Assembly (NCBI RefSeq): GCF_003207855.1
Contig: NZ_NKTZ01000001.1
Span: 310,001-374,000 of the forward strand
Direction of reading: 5' to 3'
DNA from: Komagataeibacter rhaeticus
GTDB taxonomy: Bacteria; Pseudomonadota; Alphaproteobacteria; Acetobacterales; Acetobacteraceae
Length of the DNA: 64,000 nt
Shown: positions 54,948 to 63,356 of the stretch, piece by piece
Layout of the letters: each line of letters opens with the position of its first letter
Numbering within the stretch: position 1 is the stretch's first letter
Notes under the pieces: generated by a model
Told to the model about the DNA's origin: nothing
Databases searched by the model: none
What the model saw: the letters and a program-made list of their open reading frames with translations, nothing else
Translations under genes and position numbers: made by a program

Positions 54948-56420
54948 ATGGAAAACATCATTGCCTCGGCGATATCGCAGGTTGGCGACGGCGGGCAGGA
55001 TTACAGCCCCCGGCGCAGTCCGCCCGGCTCGTTTGTCATCTTTGGGGGCGGGGGGGACCTGACGCGCCGCCTGCTGCTGCCCGCCATCTACAACCTGGCC
55101 TGCGCGGGACTGCTGGATGATGGCTTTGGCATCGTGGCGGTTGACCGCGCGGAACTGAGTGATGAACAGCTGCGCCAGAACGTGCGCGCGGCACTTGAGG
55201 ATTTTACCGCCCGCCGCCGGGCGGAAGCCGTGCCATTGCGTGAGGACGTGTGGGAATGGATGCAGCCCCGCATCCGCTACGTGCGTGGCGATTTTGAGGA
55301 ACCGCAGACCTACCACGACATCGCGGGCATGGTGGGGGAACAGAACTGCATTTTCTACCTTGCCGTGGCCGCCCGCTTCTTTGGCCCCATTGTCGACCGG
55401 CTGGGTGAGGCGGGGCTGGTGCGCGAGGGGCGGCATACCTTCCGCCGGGTCATCGTGGAAAAACCCTTCGGCAGTGACCTGTCATCGGCCATCGCGCTCA
55501 ATACCCGCCTGCTGCGCACGCTGGATGAACAGCAGATCTACCGGATCGATCACTACCTGGGCAAGGAAACGGTCCAGAACATCGACCACGTACAGATCAC
55601 CGCAGCCGAGACGGTGGGCGTGGAACAGCGCGCCCGGTTCTATGAAAGTACCGGCGCCCTGCGCGACATGGTGCCCAATCACGTCATGCAGCTTCTGGCC
55701 ATGACCGCGATGGAAGCCCCGATCTCGTTCGAGGCCGATGCCGTGCGCAACGAAAAGACCAAGGTGCTGGATGCCATCCACCCCCTTGCGCCGTCCGATG
55801 TGGTGCGCGGGCAGTATGCGCCGGGCGTTGTGGGGGGGAAGGAGGTGCCGGGCTACCGGCAGGAACCCGGGGTTGATCCCCATTCCCTGACCGAGACCTA
55901 CATGGCCATGAAATTCCGCATCGACAACTGGCGCTGGGCCGGGGTGCCGTTCTATGTGCGCACGGGCAAGAGGCTGGCGGCCCGCAAGACCGAAATCGCG
56001 ATCCATTTCAAGTCCGCCCCCTATGCCCTGTTCCGCGATACGCCGGTGGACAGGCTGACCCCCAACATCATGGTCATCCACATCCAGCCGACCGAAGGGG
56101 TGACGCTGCAGTTCTCGGCCAAGGTGCCCGGCCCCGCGGTCAGGCTGGGTGGCGTGCGCATGAAGTTCGACTACGCCGAATGGTTCAGTGAAGGACCCAG
56201 CACCGGCTACGAGACCCTGATCTATGACTGCATGATCGGCGATGCCACGCTGTTCCAGCGCGCTGACAATATCGAAGCCGGGTGGCGTGCCGTCCAGCCG
56301 GTCCTGGACTGGGGGCAGGATGCCCGCAGCCTTGCCTTCTACGCCGCTGGCAGCGAGGGGCCGGAAGCCGCCGATGCCCTGCTTGCGCGTGACCACCGCC
56401 ACTGGCTCAAGATCGGATGA
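54948..56420 (+). CDS. zwf: Glucose-6-phosphate dehydrogenase with an internal in-frame deletion
   Basis: First enzyme of the oxidative pentose-phosphate route. FVIFGGGGDLTRRLLLPAIY binds NAD(P), IYRIDHYLGKETVQN holds the substrate His/Lys (about 198-211) and the catalytic His is kept in RDMVPNHVMQ. Directly after VQN the sequence jumps to IDHVQITAAETVGV: about 19 residues present in E. coli and Leuconostoc enzymes (the LLxLRFANxxFxxxW segment) are missing without a frameshift. The remainder is intact and a 28-residue N-terminal extension keeps total length at 490. Activity therefore needs testing. The stop overlaps the next gene. Confidence 0.93.
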   Translation: MENIIASAISQVGDGGQDYSPRRSPPGSFVIFGGGGDLTRRLLLPAIYNLACAGLLDDGFGIVAVDRAELSDEQLRQNVRAALEDFTARRRAEAVPLREDVWEWMQPRIRYVRGDFEEPQTYHDIAGMVGEQNCIFYLAVAARFFGPIVDRLGEAGLVREGRHTFRRVIVEKPFGSDLSSAIALNTRLLRTLDEQQIYRIDHYLGKETVQNIDHVQITAAETVGVEQRARFYESTGALRDMVPNHVMQLLAMTAMEAPISFEADAVRNEKTKVLDAIHPLAPSDVVRGQYAPGVVGGKEVPGYRQEPGVDPHSLTETYMAMKFRIDNWRWAGVPFYVRTGKRLAARKTEIAIHFKSAPYALFRDTPVDRLTPNIMVIHIQPTEGVTLQFSAKVPGPAVRLGGVRMKFDYAEWFSEGPSTGYETLIYDCMIGDATLFQRADNIEAGWRAVQPVLDWGQDARSLAFYAAGSEGPEAADALLARDHRHWLKIG

Positions 56421-57253
56421 TGCCCATGACCGCACCCGTTTCCCCCACAGGCCATGTGCGCCTTGTCGTGTCCGATATCGATGGCACCCTGATCACGCCC
56501 GCGCGCGAGATCACGCCCGCGGCGCACAGGGCGGCGGATGACCTGCGGGCGGCCGGAATCCGCCTCAGCCTTGTCAGCAGCCGCGCCCCGCGCGGGATGA
56601 TGCAGTATGTCCGGGCCCTGCGGATCGAGACCCCCATCGCCGGGCTGAATGGCGGCCTGATCTGCGACCCCGATGGCACGATCCGCGAGCGGCTGTCGCT
56701 TGACCCGCAGGCCACGCGCACGGCGGTGGAATTCCTGATTGCCCATGGGGTGGAGCCGTGGCTGTTCATCGGTCATGACTGGCTGGTACGCCGCGCGGAC
56801 ACGCCGCAGGTCATCCATGAACGCGAAGTGGTGCAGACCACGCCCGTGCAGGTGGATGACTTTGCCGGGCATTATACCGATGTGGGCAAGATCATGGGGG
56901 TCGCGTCCGATCCTGCGGCCCTGCCGGGCGTGGAGCGTGACCTTGCGAACCTGCTGGCGGGGCAGGCCAGCGTACACCGTTCCTCACCCATTTACCTTGA
57001 TATCACGCACCCCCGGGCGAACAAGGGCTATGCGGCAAAAGAACTGGCGCATCTGCTCGATACTGATATCCGGGATACGGCATGTATCGGGGATATGAAC
57101 AACGATATTCCCATGCTGAGGGAGGCCGGGGTCAGCATTGCCATGGGCAATGCCCCGGACAACGTGAAGGCCCATGCCCGTTTCGTGACGAAGCCCAACA
57201 CGGAAGATGGATGGGCCTTCGCCATGGAAAGTTTTGTCATGCCCCGCGCGTAG
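56417..57253 (+). CDS. Cof-type HAD phosphatase 1
   Basis: Haloacid-dehalogenase-family sugar-phosphatase-like protein of 278 residues. Motif I is VVSDIDGTLI (nucleophile Asp), motif II SLVSSRAP, motif III ANKGYA with Lys, motif IV IGDMNNDIPM. A Cof-type cap lies between motifs II and III. Three close ATGs (56417, 56420, 56426) overlap the zwf stop, so it is coupled to zwf. Likely substrates are sugar phosphates or pathway by-products; I infer a clean-up or overflow role. Confidence 0.9.
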   Translation: MMPMTAPVSPTGHVRLVVSDIDGTLITPAREITPAAHRAADDLRAAGIRLSLVSSRAPRGMMQYVRALRIETPIAGLNGGLICDPDGTIRERLSLDPQATRTAVEFLIAHGVEPWLFIGHDWLVRRADTPQVIHEREVVQTTPVQVDDFAGHYTDVGKIMGVASDPAALPGVERDLANLLAGQASVHRSSPIYLDITHPRANKGYAAKELAHLLDTDIRDTACIGDMNNDIPMLREAGVSIAMGNAPDNVKAHARFVTKPNTEDGWAFAMESFVMPRA

Positions 57254-57280
57254 GCGTGCGGCACAGAAGGGAGAGTGAAC

Positions 57281-58111
57281 ATGCCCCAGGATACGGCCGG
57301 AACACCGGCCAGCCAGATCAGACTGGTGCTGGCCGATGTGGATGGCACACTGGTCACGAAGGACAAGATCCTGACACCGCGCGCCATCCGGGCCGTCGAG
57401 CGCCTGCGTGAACGCGGTATCCTGTTCACCATTACCAGTGGCCGCCCGCCCAAGGGCATGAAGATGGTGATCGATCCGCTCAGGATTTCGGAGCCGATCG
57501 CAGGCTTCAACGGCGGGATGATGGTCCGGCCGGATTACACCGTGATCGAGGCCCGCACGCTGCCCGCCGATACGGCGCGCAGGGTGATCGGCATCATCCG
57601 TGACCACAAGGCCGATCCGTGGGTCTATAACGGCAATGACTGGATCGTCTCCAATGACCAGGCCCCGCATGTCGCGCGTGAGCAGTGGACAGTGAAGTTC
57701 CCGCCCGTGGTCGGCAATGTGGAGGCGAAGCTGGACCAGGTGGTCAAGGTCACTGGCGTAAGTGATGATCTCGACCTGATGAAGCGCCTTGAGCGCGACC
57801 TGCAGCAGGCGCTGGGCGATGCGGCATCCGCCGCGCTGTCACAGCCGTACTACGTGGATGTGACCAACAGGGATGCGAACAAGGGCGGCGTGGTGATGGC
57901 GCTGGAACGCCTGCTGGGCATTCCGGCAAGCCAGATGGTGACACTGGGCGACCAGCCCAACGACGTGCTGATGTTCCGCAAGAGCGGCATGTCCATTGTC
58001 ATGGGGCAGGCCAGCCCCGAGGTGCAGAAGCAGGCGACCCATGTCTCGACATCGTGCGAGGATGAAGGGTTTGCCAATGGTATCGAGAAATTCGTGCTGG
58101 GAGATGCGTGA
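57281..58111 (+). CDS. Cof-type HAD phosphatase 2 (paralogue of the preceding gene)
   Basis: A 276-residue paralogue lying 27 bp after HAD 1. Motif I is VLADVDGTLV, motif II TITSGRPP, motif III ANKGGV, motif IV LGDQPNDVLM; all catalytic residues are present, though motif IV has Gln-Pro in place of the usual Met-Asn. ATG 57281 has AAGGGAGAG upstream; GTG 57275 is also open. The tandem pair probably arose by duplication and then diverged in specificity. The stop lies just before the pgl start. Confidence 0.9.
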   Translation: MPQDTAGTPASQIRLVLADVDGTLVTKDKILTPRAIRAVERLRERGILFTITSGRPPKGMKMVIDPLRISEPIAGFNGGMMVRPDYTVIEARTLPADTARRVIGIIRDHKADPWVYNGNDWIVSNDQAPHVAREQWTVKFPPVVGNVEAKLDQVVKVTGVSDDLDLMKRLERDLQQALGDAASAALSQPYYVDVTNRDANKGGVVMALERLLGIPASQMVTLGDQPNDVLMFRKSGMSIVMGQASPEVQKQATHVSTSCEDEGFANGIEKFVLGDA

Positions 58112-58112
58112 G

Positions 58113-58853
58113 ATGACCGGTGGACATGACGTGAAAACAGGCGCGATGGTCGTCCTGCCCGATGCCGAGGCCATTGCGCAACACATGGCGAAGTGGCTGA
58201 CCGCGCAGGCGCTGGCGAAAAAGGACGGCCCGTTCGTGCTCGCGCTCTCGGGCGGGTCCACGCCAAAGCGGCTGTACCAGATCCTGGCATCCGCTGAATA
58301 CCGTGACCGTTTTCCGTGGGCGAATACGCAGTTCTTCTTTGGTGATGAACGCTTCGTGCCGGAAGGTGATCCGGCCAGCAATTACAACATGGTCGAGACC
58401 GAGATGCTGGCGCATGTCAGCGTGCCGCCCGCCAACGTGCATCCCATGCCCACATCGGGCGACCCGGCGCAGGCGGCGGCCGCATACCAGGCGGAACTGG
58501 AAAAGGTCTATGGCGGCACCGTGCTGCAACCCGGCCGCCCGCTGTTTGACGTGGTGATGCTGGGGCTGGGCGATAACGGGCATACCGCCTCGCTCTTCCC
58601 GCGCCAGCCGGTGCTGCGGGAAAAAAAGCTGTGGGTCTCGACCTGCGTGCCTGATGATGCGCCCCATACCCGCATCACGCTGACCTATCCCGCCATCCAT
58701 TCCAGCCGCCATGTGGTGTTCATGCTGGCGGGTGCGGGCAAGCGCGAAGCCTTTGCAAAGGTGCGCGCCGGTGACCCGGCGGAACCCGCAAGCGCCATCA
58801 CGACCGAAGGCGAACTCATCTGGCTTATGGACAAGGCAGCGGCAGGGCAATAA
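58113..58853 (+). CDS. pgl: 6-phosphogluconolactonase
   Basis: DevB-type lactonase hydrolysing 6-phosphogluconolactone made by zwf. Its 246 residues have FVLALSGGSTPKRLYQIL, then FFFGDERFVPEGDPASNYNM and VVMLGLGDNGHTASLFP, all diagnostic. ATG 58113 is chosen because GGGAG lies nine bases upstream; ATG 58104, which overlaps the HAD 2 stop, is also open. It completes the oxidative branch with zwf and gnd. Confidence 0.95.
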   Translation: MTGGHDVKTGAMVVLPDAEAIAQHMAKWLTAQALAKKDGPFVLALSGGSTPKRLYQILASAEYRDRFPWANTQFFFGDERFVPEGDPASNYNMVETEMLAHVSVPPANVHPMPTSGDPAQAAAAYQAELEKVYGGTVLQPGRPLFDVVMLGLGDNGHTASLFPRQPVLREKKLWVSTCVPDDAPHTRITLTYPAIHSSRHVVFMLAGAGKREAFAKVRAGDPAEPASAITTEGELIWLMDKAAAGQ

Positions 58854-58948
58854 GTGCGTTGGGCGTACAGGCCGCGCGAATGCATCATGGCCAATAAAAA
58901 CGACGGGGTGCCCGGGACAGGGATGCCCCGCAGGAGAGGAAACAGCGC

Positions 58949-59653
58949 ATGTCCATCAACACCACGGACCCCAGGGCGGAACTGAAGCGCAAGGCCGCGA
59001 TCGAGGCTGCCGACATGGTAAAGGACGGCATGGTGGTCGGCCTTGGCTCCGGCAGCACGTCGGCCTTCATGATCGAGGAACTTGGCCGCCGCTGGGCGGA
59101 AGGGCTGCGGTTCTGCGCCATTCCCACATCCGAGCGCTCGGCCGAGCAGGCGCGCTCGCACGGGATAAAGCTGGTCACATTCGCTACCCACCCGCAGATC
59201 GATATCGACATCGATGGCGCGGATGAGGTGGAACGCGGTACCCTGAACCTGATCAAGGGGCTGGGTGGTGCGCTGTTCCGTGAAAAGATCGTGGCTGCCG
59301 CCTCGCGCCGGTTCGTGGTGGTGGTGGATGACAGCAAGCTGGTCGACCGGCTGGGGGCCGCCGTGCCCGTGCCGGTGGAAGTCGCCAATTTTGGCTGGAC
59401 CTCCACCGCGCGCCAGCTTGAGGCGCTGGGTGCGAAGGTTGTCCAGCGCCTGGACCGCAGCGGCAATGTGTTCGTGACCGATGGGGGCAACATGATCCTG
59501 GACTGCCATTTTGGCGAGATTGCCGATTCCCCCGCCCTGCAGCGCCAGCTTGACGGGGTTGTGGGCGTGATCGAGACCGGGCTGTTCATCGGTCGTACGT
59601 CCGAGGTGATCGTGGCCACCGCCGATGGCCTGCAGAGGCTGCGCGCGGCATGA
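58949..59653 (+). CDS. rpiA: Ribose-5-phosphate isomerase A
   Basis: Interconverts ribulose 5-phosphate and ribose 5-phosphate. Its 234 residues carry VVGLGSGSTSAFMIEELG, then IDIDIDGADEVERGTLNLIKG, LGGALFREKIVA and VTDGGNMILDC with the catalytic Asp, Glu and Lys. AGGAGAGG lies upstream of ATG 58949. It overlaps gntK by four bases (ATGA). Confidence 0.97.
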   Translation: MSINTTDPRAELKRKAAIEAADMVKDGMVVGLGSGSTSAFMIEELGRRWAEGLRFCAIPTSERSAEQARSHGIKLVTFATHPQIDIDIDGADEVERGTLNLIKGLGGALFREKIVAAASRRFVVVVDDSKLVDRLGAAVPVPVEVANFGWTSTARQLEALGAKVVQRLDRSGNVFVTDGGNMILDCHFGEIADSPALQRQLDGVVGVIETGLFIGRTSEVIVATADGLQRLRAA

Positions 59654-60201
59654 CGGGCAAGGCCCTGCAGGATCAGGGAGTCAGGCCGCTGGTCCTTGTC
59701 ATCATGGGGGTATCGGGCTGCGGCAAGACCACGCTGGCGGAGGGGCTGCACAACCTGCTGGGCTGGCCCTATCAGGAAGGCGACCTGCTGCATCCCCGCG
59801 CCAATGTGGAGAAAATGGCGGCAGGCATCCCCCTGACCGATGCCGACCGCCTGCCGTGGCTGGAACTGTGCCGGAAATGGCTGCACGAGCGTGTGGCGTC
59901 AGGGCAGGGCGGCATCCTGACCTGTTCGGCGCTCAGGCGGTCCTATCGTGACCTGCTGCGCGCGGGGGGCAATGAGGGGATCGTCTTCGTCTATCTGGAA
60001 ATCCCCGAGGATGTGCTGTCCGACCGGCTGAAGCGCAGGCGGGGCCATTACATGCCCCCCAGCCTGCTGCCCAGCCAGCTTGCAACGCTTGAGGTGCCGA
60101 CGGCGGATGAACATCCGGTCGTGGTGCATCTGGAAGCAACACCTGCGGACCTGATTGCCGAGACCCTTGGCCTGCTGAAACAGAAATTTCCTGAACGCTG
60201 A
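59650..60201 (+). CDS. gntK: Gluconokinase
   Basis: Phosphorylates gluconate to 6-phosphogluconate, feeding the pathway directly from gluconate, a major oxidation product in acetic acid bacteria. Its 183 residues have the P-loop VIMGVSGCGKTTLAEGL, then EGDLLHPRANVEKMAAGIPLTD (in two parts) and CSALRRSYRDLLR. It is the last gene of the cluster and is followed by repeat copy E. Confidence 0.95.
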   Translation: MTGKALQDQGVRPLVLVIMGVSGCGKTTLAEGLHNLLGWPYQEGDLLHPRANVEKMAAGIPLTDADRLPWLELCRKWLHERVASGQGGILTCSALRRSYRDLLRAGGNEGIVFVYLEIPEDVLSDRLKRRRGHYMPPSLLPSQLATLEVPTADEHPVVVHLEATPADLIAETLGLLKQKFPER

Positions 60202-60218
60202 GGGGTTTCCCCAAGGTA

Positions 60219-60325
60219 ATCAACTGATAAAGAATGATAAAAGTTTTTGGGTGCCGCCTTTTTCCAAAAAGGCGGCGTTCTTCCAAAGCTTTTTGAAAAA
60301 AGCTTTACCAAAAATTTTTTCTGAT
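60219..60325 (-). repeat. Dispersed two-hairpin intergenic repeat, copy E
   Basis: Full-length member in the opposite orientation to B and C: AAAGTTTTTGGGTGCCGCC, hairpin GCCGCCTTTTTCC...AAAAAGGCGGC, then AAGCTTTTTGAAAAAAGCTT and ACCAAAAATTTTTTC. It lies between gntK and the phosphatase gene, the only full copy between two genes in the same direction. Confidence 0.85.
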
Positions 60326-60354
60326 CTGCGGGATGTTTCGTGGGTAGGGAATCG

Positions 60355-60828
60355 ATGACTGCCTCCATTGCCGTACTGTTTGTGTGCATGGGCAATATCT
60401 GCCGCTCCCCGCTGGCAGAGGCCGCGTTCCGTGACGCGGCCCGGCGGGCGGGACTTGATGCGGTGATCGATTCGGCTGGCACGGGGCACTGGCATGTCGG
60501 ATCGCCGCCCGACCGGCGGGCCTGCGCTGTTGCCCTGCGGCACGGCATTGATATCAGCCGCTACCGGGCGCGTGTGGTCCGGCCTGCGGATTTTGAGCGC
60601 TTTACCCATATCGTGGCGCTGGATCACGCCAACCTTGCCCATCTGCAGGCCATGCGGCCCGCAGGCAGCCTGGCCCGGCTGTCCCTGCTGCTGGACCATG
60701 TGCCCGGCCGGCAGGGCCATGCCGTGGCTGATCCGTATTATGGCGATGCCAGCGGGTTCGAGACCACATGGCGCGACGTGGCCGCCGGGGCGGACGCGCT
60801 GGTGGCGGCACTGAAGGGCGGCGCATGA
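60355..60828 (+). CDS. Low-molecular-weight protein-tyrosine-phosphatase family enzyme
   Basis: A 157-residue phosphatase. The P-loop CX5RS is CMGNICRS near residue 13 and the general-acid loop is ADPYYGDA near the C-terminus. ATG 60355 (MTASIAVLF) is chosen over GTG 60340. The stop overlaps the fructosamine-kinase-like gene (ATGA), a pairing reported for bacterial deglycation, where this family removes the terminal phosphate from ribulosamine or erythrulosamine phosphates. A tyrosine-phosphatase role in exopolysaccharide control is the main alternative. Confidence 0.9.
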   Translation: MTASIAVLFVCMGNICRSPLAEAAFRDAARRAGLDAVIDSAGTGHWHVGSPPDRRACAVALRHGIDISRYRARVVRPADFERFTHIVALDHANLAHLQAMRPAGSLARLSLLLDHVPGRQGHAVADPYYGDASGFETTWRDVAAGADALVAALKGGA

Positions 60829-61646
60829 CCCGCCTGGCCCGGCATGGGGCCGCCCTGCTGGGCGGGCAGTTGTGGAACTGGCATCCGTTGCAGGGCGGTG
60901 ACCTGGCGCAGACGCTGCTGGTCTATCTCAATGATGGGCGCAGGGTCGTGGTCAAGAATGGTCCCGACCCGCGGGTGGAAGCCGCCATGCTGCGCGCGCT
61001 GGGCCAGACCGGCGCGCCGGTGCCCGATGTGCTGGCGGTGGATGAGGATGCGCTGGTGTTGCAGTACCTGCCCGCCGATGGCCCGCTGGCCACCTGCTGG
61101 GGCGGACTGGGGCGCGTGCTGGCGCAGGTTCATACCGGCAGGCCGCCAGATGGGGCAACCCGTTATGGCTGGGGTACCGATTACGCACTGGGTACCGTGG
61201 CAGTGCCCAACGCGTGGACGGATACGTGGCCCCGCTTCTGGGCCGAACGCCGTATTGGCATCCATCTGGAGCATGTGGGGATTGATCTTGCCCGCCAGCT
61301 TGAGCGCCTCATGCACCGCCTGCCCGAACTGCTGCCCGCCACACCGCCGCCCAGCCTGCTGCATGGCGACCTGTGGGGTGGCAATGTGCTGGTCCATGCC
61401 CGGCGGGTGACGGGACTGATCGACCCGTGCTGCTGCCATGGCCACGCGGAGGTGGATCTTGCCACCGCCGGGGTGTTCGACCGGCCTCCTGCCGCCTTCT
61501 TCATGGCCCATGGGCCGCTGGAGGCAGGGTATGAAGCGCGTTTCGCCATCTACCGGCTCTGGATCGCGCTGGTGCATCTGCGGCTGTTTGGCGCGACCTA
61601 CCGGCCGCTTGTGGCCCATTACCTTGATGGCGCGGGCGTGGGGTAA
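60825..61646 (+). CDS. Fructosamine-3-kinase-family protein
   Basis: A 273-residue aminoglycoside-kinase-fold protein. It has an ATP-binding GGDLAQTLLVYLNDGRRVVVK with Lys, the linker YLPADGPLATCWGGLGR, and the catalytic LLHGDLWGGNVLV and LIDPCCCHGHAEVDLA. ATG 60825 overlaps the phosphatase stop. Bacterial members phosphorylate ribulosamines and erythrulosamines on protein lysines, which then fall off, reversing glycation. With the preceding phosphatase this forms a two-step repair unit. Confidence 0.9.
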   Translation: MTRLARHGAALLGGQLWNWHPLQGGDLAQTLLVYLNDGRRVVVKNGPDPRVEAAMLRALGQTGAPVPDVLAVDEDALVLQYLPADGPLATCWGGLGRVLAQVHTGRPPDGATRYGWGTDYALGTVAVPNAWTDTWPRFWAERRIGIHLEHVGIDLARQLERLMHRLPELLPATPPPSLLHGDLWGGNVLVHARRVTGLIDPCCCHGHAEVDLATAGVFDRPPAAFFMAHGPLEAGYEARFAIYRLWIALVHLRLFGATYRPLVAHYLDGAGVG

Positions 61647-61671
61647 GGGCATGCGTGCCCTTATGCGGGGC

Positions 61672-61772
61672 TGAAGGAATAAAAGTTTCTGGGTGCCGCC
61701 TTTTTTCGGAAAGGCGGCTTTCTTCGAAGCTTTTTAGAAAAAGCTTCACCAAAAAATTTTCTTTGATTTCAA
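61672..61772 (-). repeat. Dispersed two-hairpin intergenic repeat, copy F
   Basis: Full member, same orientation as copy E: AAAAGTTTCTGGGTGCCGCC, GCCGCCTTTTTTCGG...AAAGGCGGC, then GAAGCTTTTTAGAAAAAGCTTC and ACCAAAAAATTTTC. It lies between the fructosamine-kinase gene and the convergent tRNA-Asp. Confidence 0.85.
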
Positions 61773-61815
61773 GGATATTTTTTAGGGAGGGCTTTATGAA
61801 AGCTATGCCATGGAA

Positions 61816-61892
<77 letters not shown>

Positions 61893-61973
61893 ATCCGCTG
61901 CCGCCCTGTGGGCTGCAACCGTTCGGTGAAAGGGCAAATAACAGGCTCCCCCCGACATGGCAACAGGGCAGGC

Positions 61974-62012
61974 AAAAAAAACGCCATGACGGGGACGTTC
62001 ATGGCGTTTTTT
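61974..62012 (-). terminator. Bidirectional intrinsic terminator after ahpD
   Basis: ACGCCATGA (61981-61989) pairs with TCATGGCGT (61999-62007), with an A-run on the left and a T-run on the right. It serves ahpD on the minus strand, 16 bp past its stop. Confidence 0.85.
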
Positions 62013-62027
62013 CGGGTCCGGGCCGGA

Positions 62028-62555
62028 TCAGGCAGGCAGTTCCACACCCTCCAGCGTCACGGCGATGGCGTTGACGGTGGCGGCAATGCGCACGGCGGTC
62101 TGGACATGTTCGGTGGTCAGGCCCGCCGCGCGCAGCTGGCGCTCATGGCTTTCCATGCACAGGCCGCAGCCATTGATGGCGGAAACCGCCATGGCCCACA
62201 GCTCGAAATCCACCTTGTCCACGCCGGGATTGCTGATGACGTTCATCCGCAGGCGTGCGGGCAGCTTTGCATAATCCCCGCCCACAAGGTGCACGAAACG
62301 GTAATAGACATTGTTCATGCCCATGATGGCCGCCGCCGCCCGCGCCGCCTCAAGTGCCGCGGGGGCCAGGCGGGGGCCGTATTCGGCGGTCAGGGCATGG
62401 GTCACGGCCGGGTTGCGCGCCGCGATGGCGCAGGCGATGAACGTGCCGCCAAGCTGCTGCGGCGTCAGCACGATGTCATTGGCAAGCGAGCTGAGGTTCA
62501 GCTTCAGGTCTTTGGCGTAGTCGGGCAGGGCGGCCTTGATGGAATCGATCGACAT
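62028..62555 (-). CDS. ahpD: AhpD-like alkylhydroperoxidase
   Basis: Carboxymuconolactone-decarboxylase-fold protein acting as a thiol partner that reduces AhpC or destroys peroxides itself. Its 175 residues have the redox CxxC with nearby His in [14 protein letters not shown] (about 130) and the helical AhpD_core around it. It lies 129 bp downstream of ahpC on the same strand. No ahpF is present, so AhpD is the probable reductant, as in mycobacteria. Confidence 0.95.
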   Translation of the reverse strand: MSIDSIKAALPDYAKDLKLNLSSLANDIVLTPQQLGGTFIACAIAARNPAVTHALTAEYGPRLAPAALEAARAAAAIMGMNNVYYRFVHLVGGDYAKLPARLRMNVISNPGVDKVDFELWAMAVSAINGCGLCMESHERQLRAAGLTTEHVQTAVRIAATVNAIAVTLEGVELPA

Positions 62556-62684
62556 GAAACGTGTCCGTGGGCTGGGGGGCTGTGCCGACCCCCTCGCGCC
62601 AGTCCCGGCGCGGGGGCGGGCAGGGCATGAAGGGGGCCGGGCGGCGTGGCGCGCATGGCCGCAGGTGCCATGCGCGCCGGGTCT

Positions 62685-63227
62685 TCATGCCTTGATGAAG
62701 GCGTCGCCCTTGTTCCAGTTGCACGGGCACAGCTCGTCGCTCTGCAGGCCGTCCAGGATGCGCAGGATTTCCTGCGGGTTGCGGCCAACCGACAGGTCAT
62801 TGACGCTGACGTGGCGGATGATGCCCTGCGGGTCCACGATGAAGGTGGCGCGCAGGGCCGCACCCGCCTGCTGGGCCATCACGCCACAGCTTTCGATCAG
62901 TTCGCGCTTGATGTCGGACAGCATCGGGATTTCAAGGGTCTTCAGTTCGTCATGGTGCAGGCGCCAGTTCAGGTGCACGAAGGCGCTGTCGATCGACACG
63001 CCATACACCACGGTGTCACGGTCCTTGAACTCACCGGCCAGCTTGCCAAACGCCACGATTTCGGTCGGGCAGACGAAGGTGAAGTCCAGCGGCCAGAAGA
63101 AGACGACCTTCCACTTGCCCGCGTCCGATTCGTCCGTGATCTGGACGAATTCGCCCTTCAGCCCTTCGGGGCCACCGGGTACGGCGCTCAGGTTGAAGGC
63201 GGGAAACTTGTCACCGATTGTCAGCAT
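62685..63227 (-). CDS. ahpC: Alkyl hydroperoxide reductase AhpC (2-Cys peroxiredoxin)
   Basis: Reduces hydrogen peroxide and organic peroxides. The peroxidatic cysteine is in FVCPTEIVAFG (about 48) and the resolving cysteines in DELCPCNWNKG near the C-terminus. Its 180 residues and short tail resemble AhpC proteins paired with AhpD. ATG 63227 has AACAGGAGC upstream. It is divergent from the oxyR gene, 129 bp away. Confidence 0.97.
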   Translation of the reverse strand: MLTIGDKFPAFNLSAVPGGPEGLKGEFVQITDESDAGKWKVVFFWPLDFTFVCPTEIVAFGKLAGEFKDRDTVVYGVSIDSAFVHLNWRLHHDELKTLEIPMLSDIKRELIESCGVMAQQAGAALRATFIVDPQGIIRHVSVNDLSVGRNPQEILRILDGLQSDELCPCNWNKGDAFIKA

Positions 63228-63356
63228 CGCGAGTAGGCTCCTGTTGGGGATCGTTGGGTGGGGCAGGGTGTGCCGCCGCCCCGGAGCCTGTATCTATGCC
63301 GGTGATGGTGCTATCACACCAGTGAATTATTTATATATGCATGATCGGAATTATCG
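63228..63356. promoter_or_regulatory. ahpC-oxyR divergent control region
   Basis: A 129-bp gap with AT-rich sequence near the oxyR side (TTATTTATATATGCAT) and a GAT-GGTGCT-ATC element near 63304-63315 that could be half of an OxyR site. The arrangement implies OxyR control of both genes. I cannot place the boxes exactly. Confidence 0.45.
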
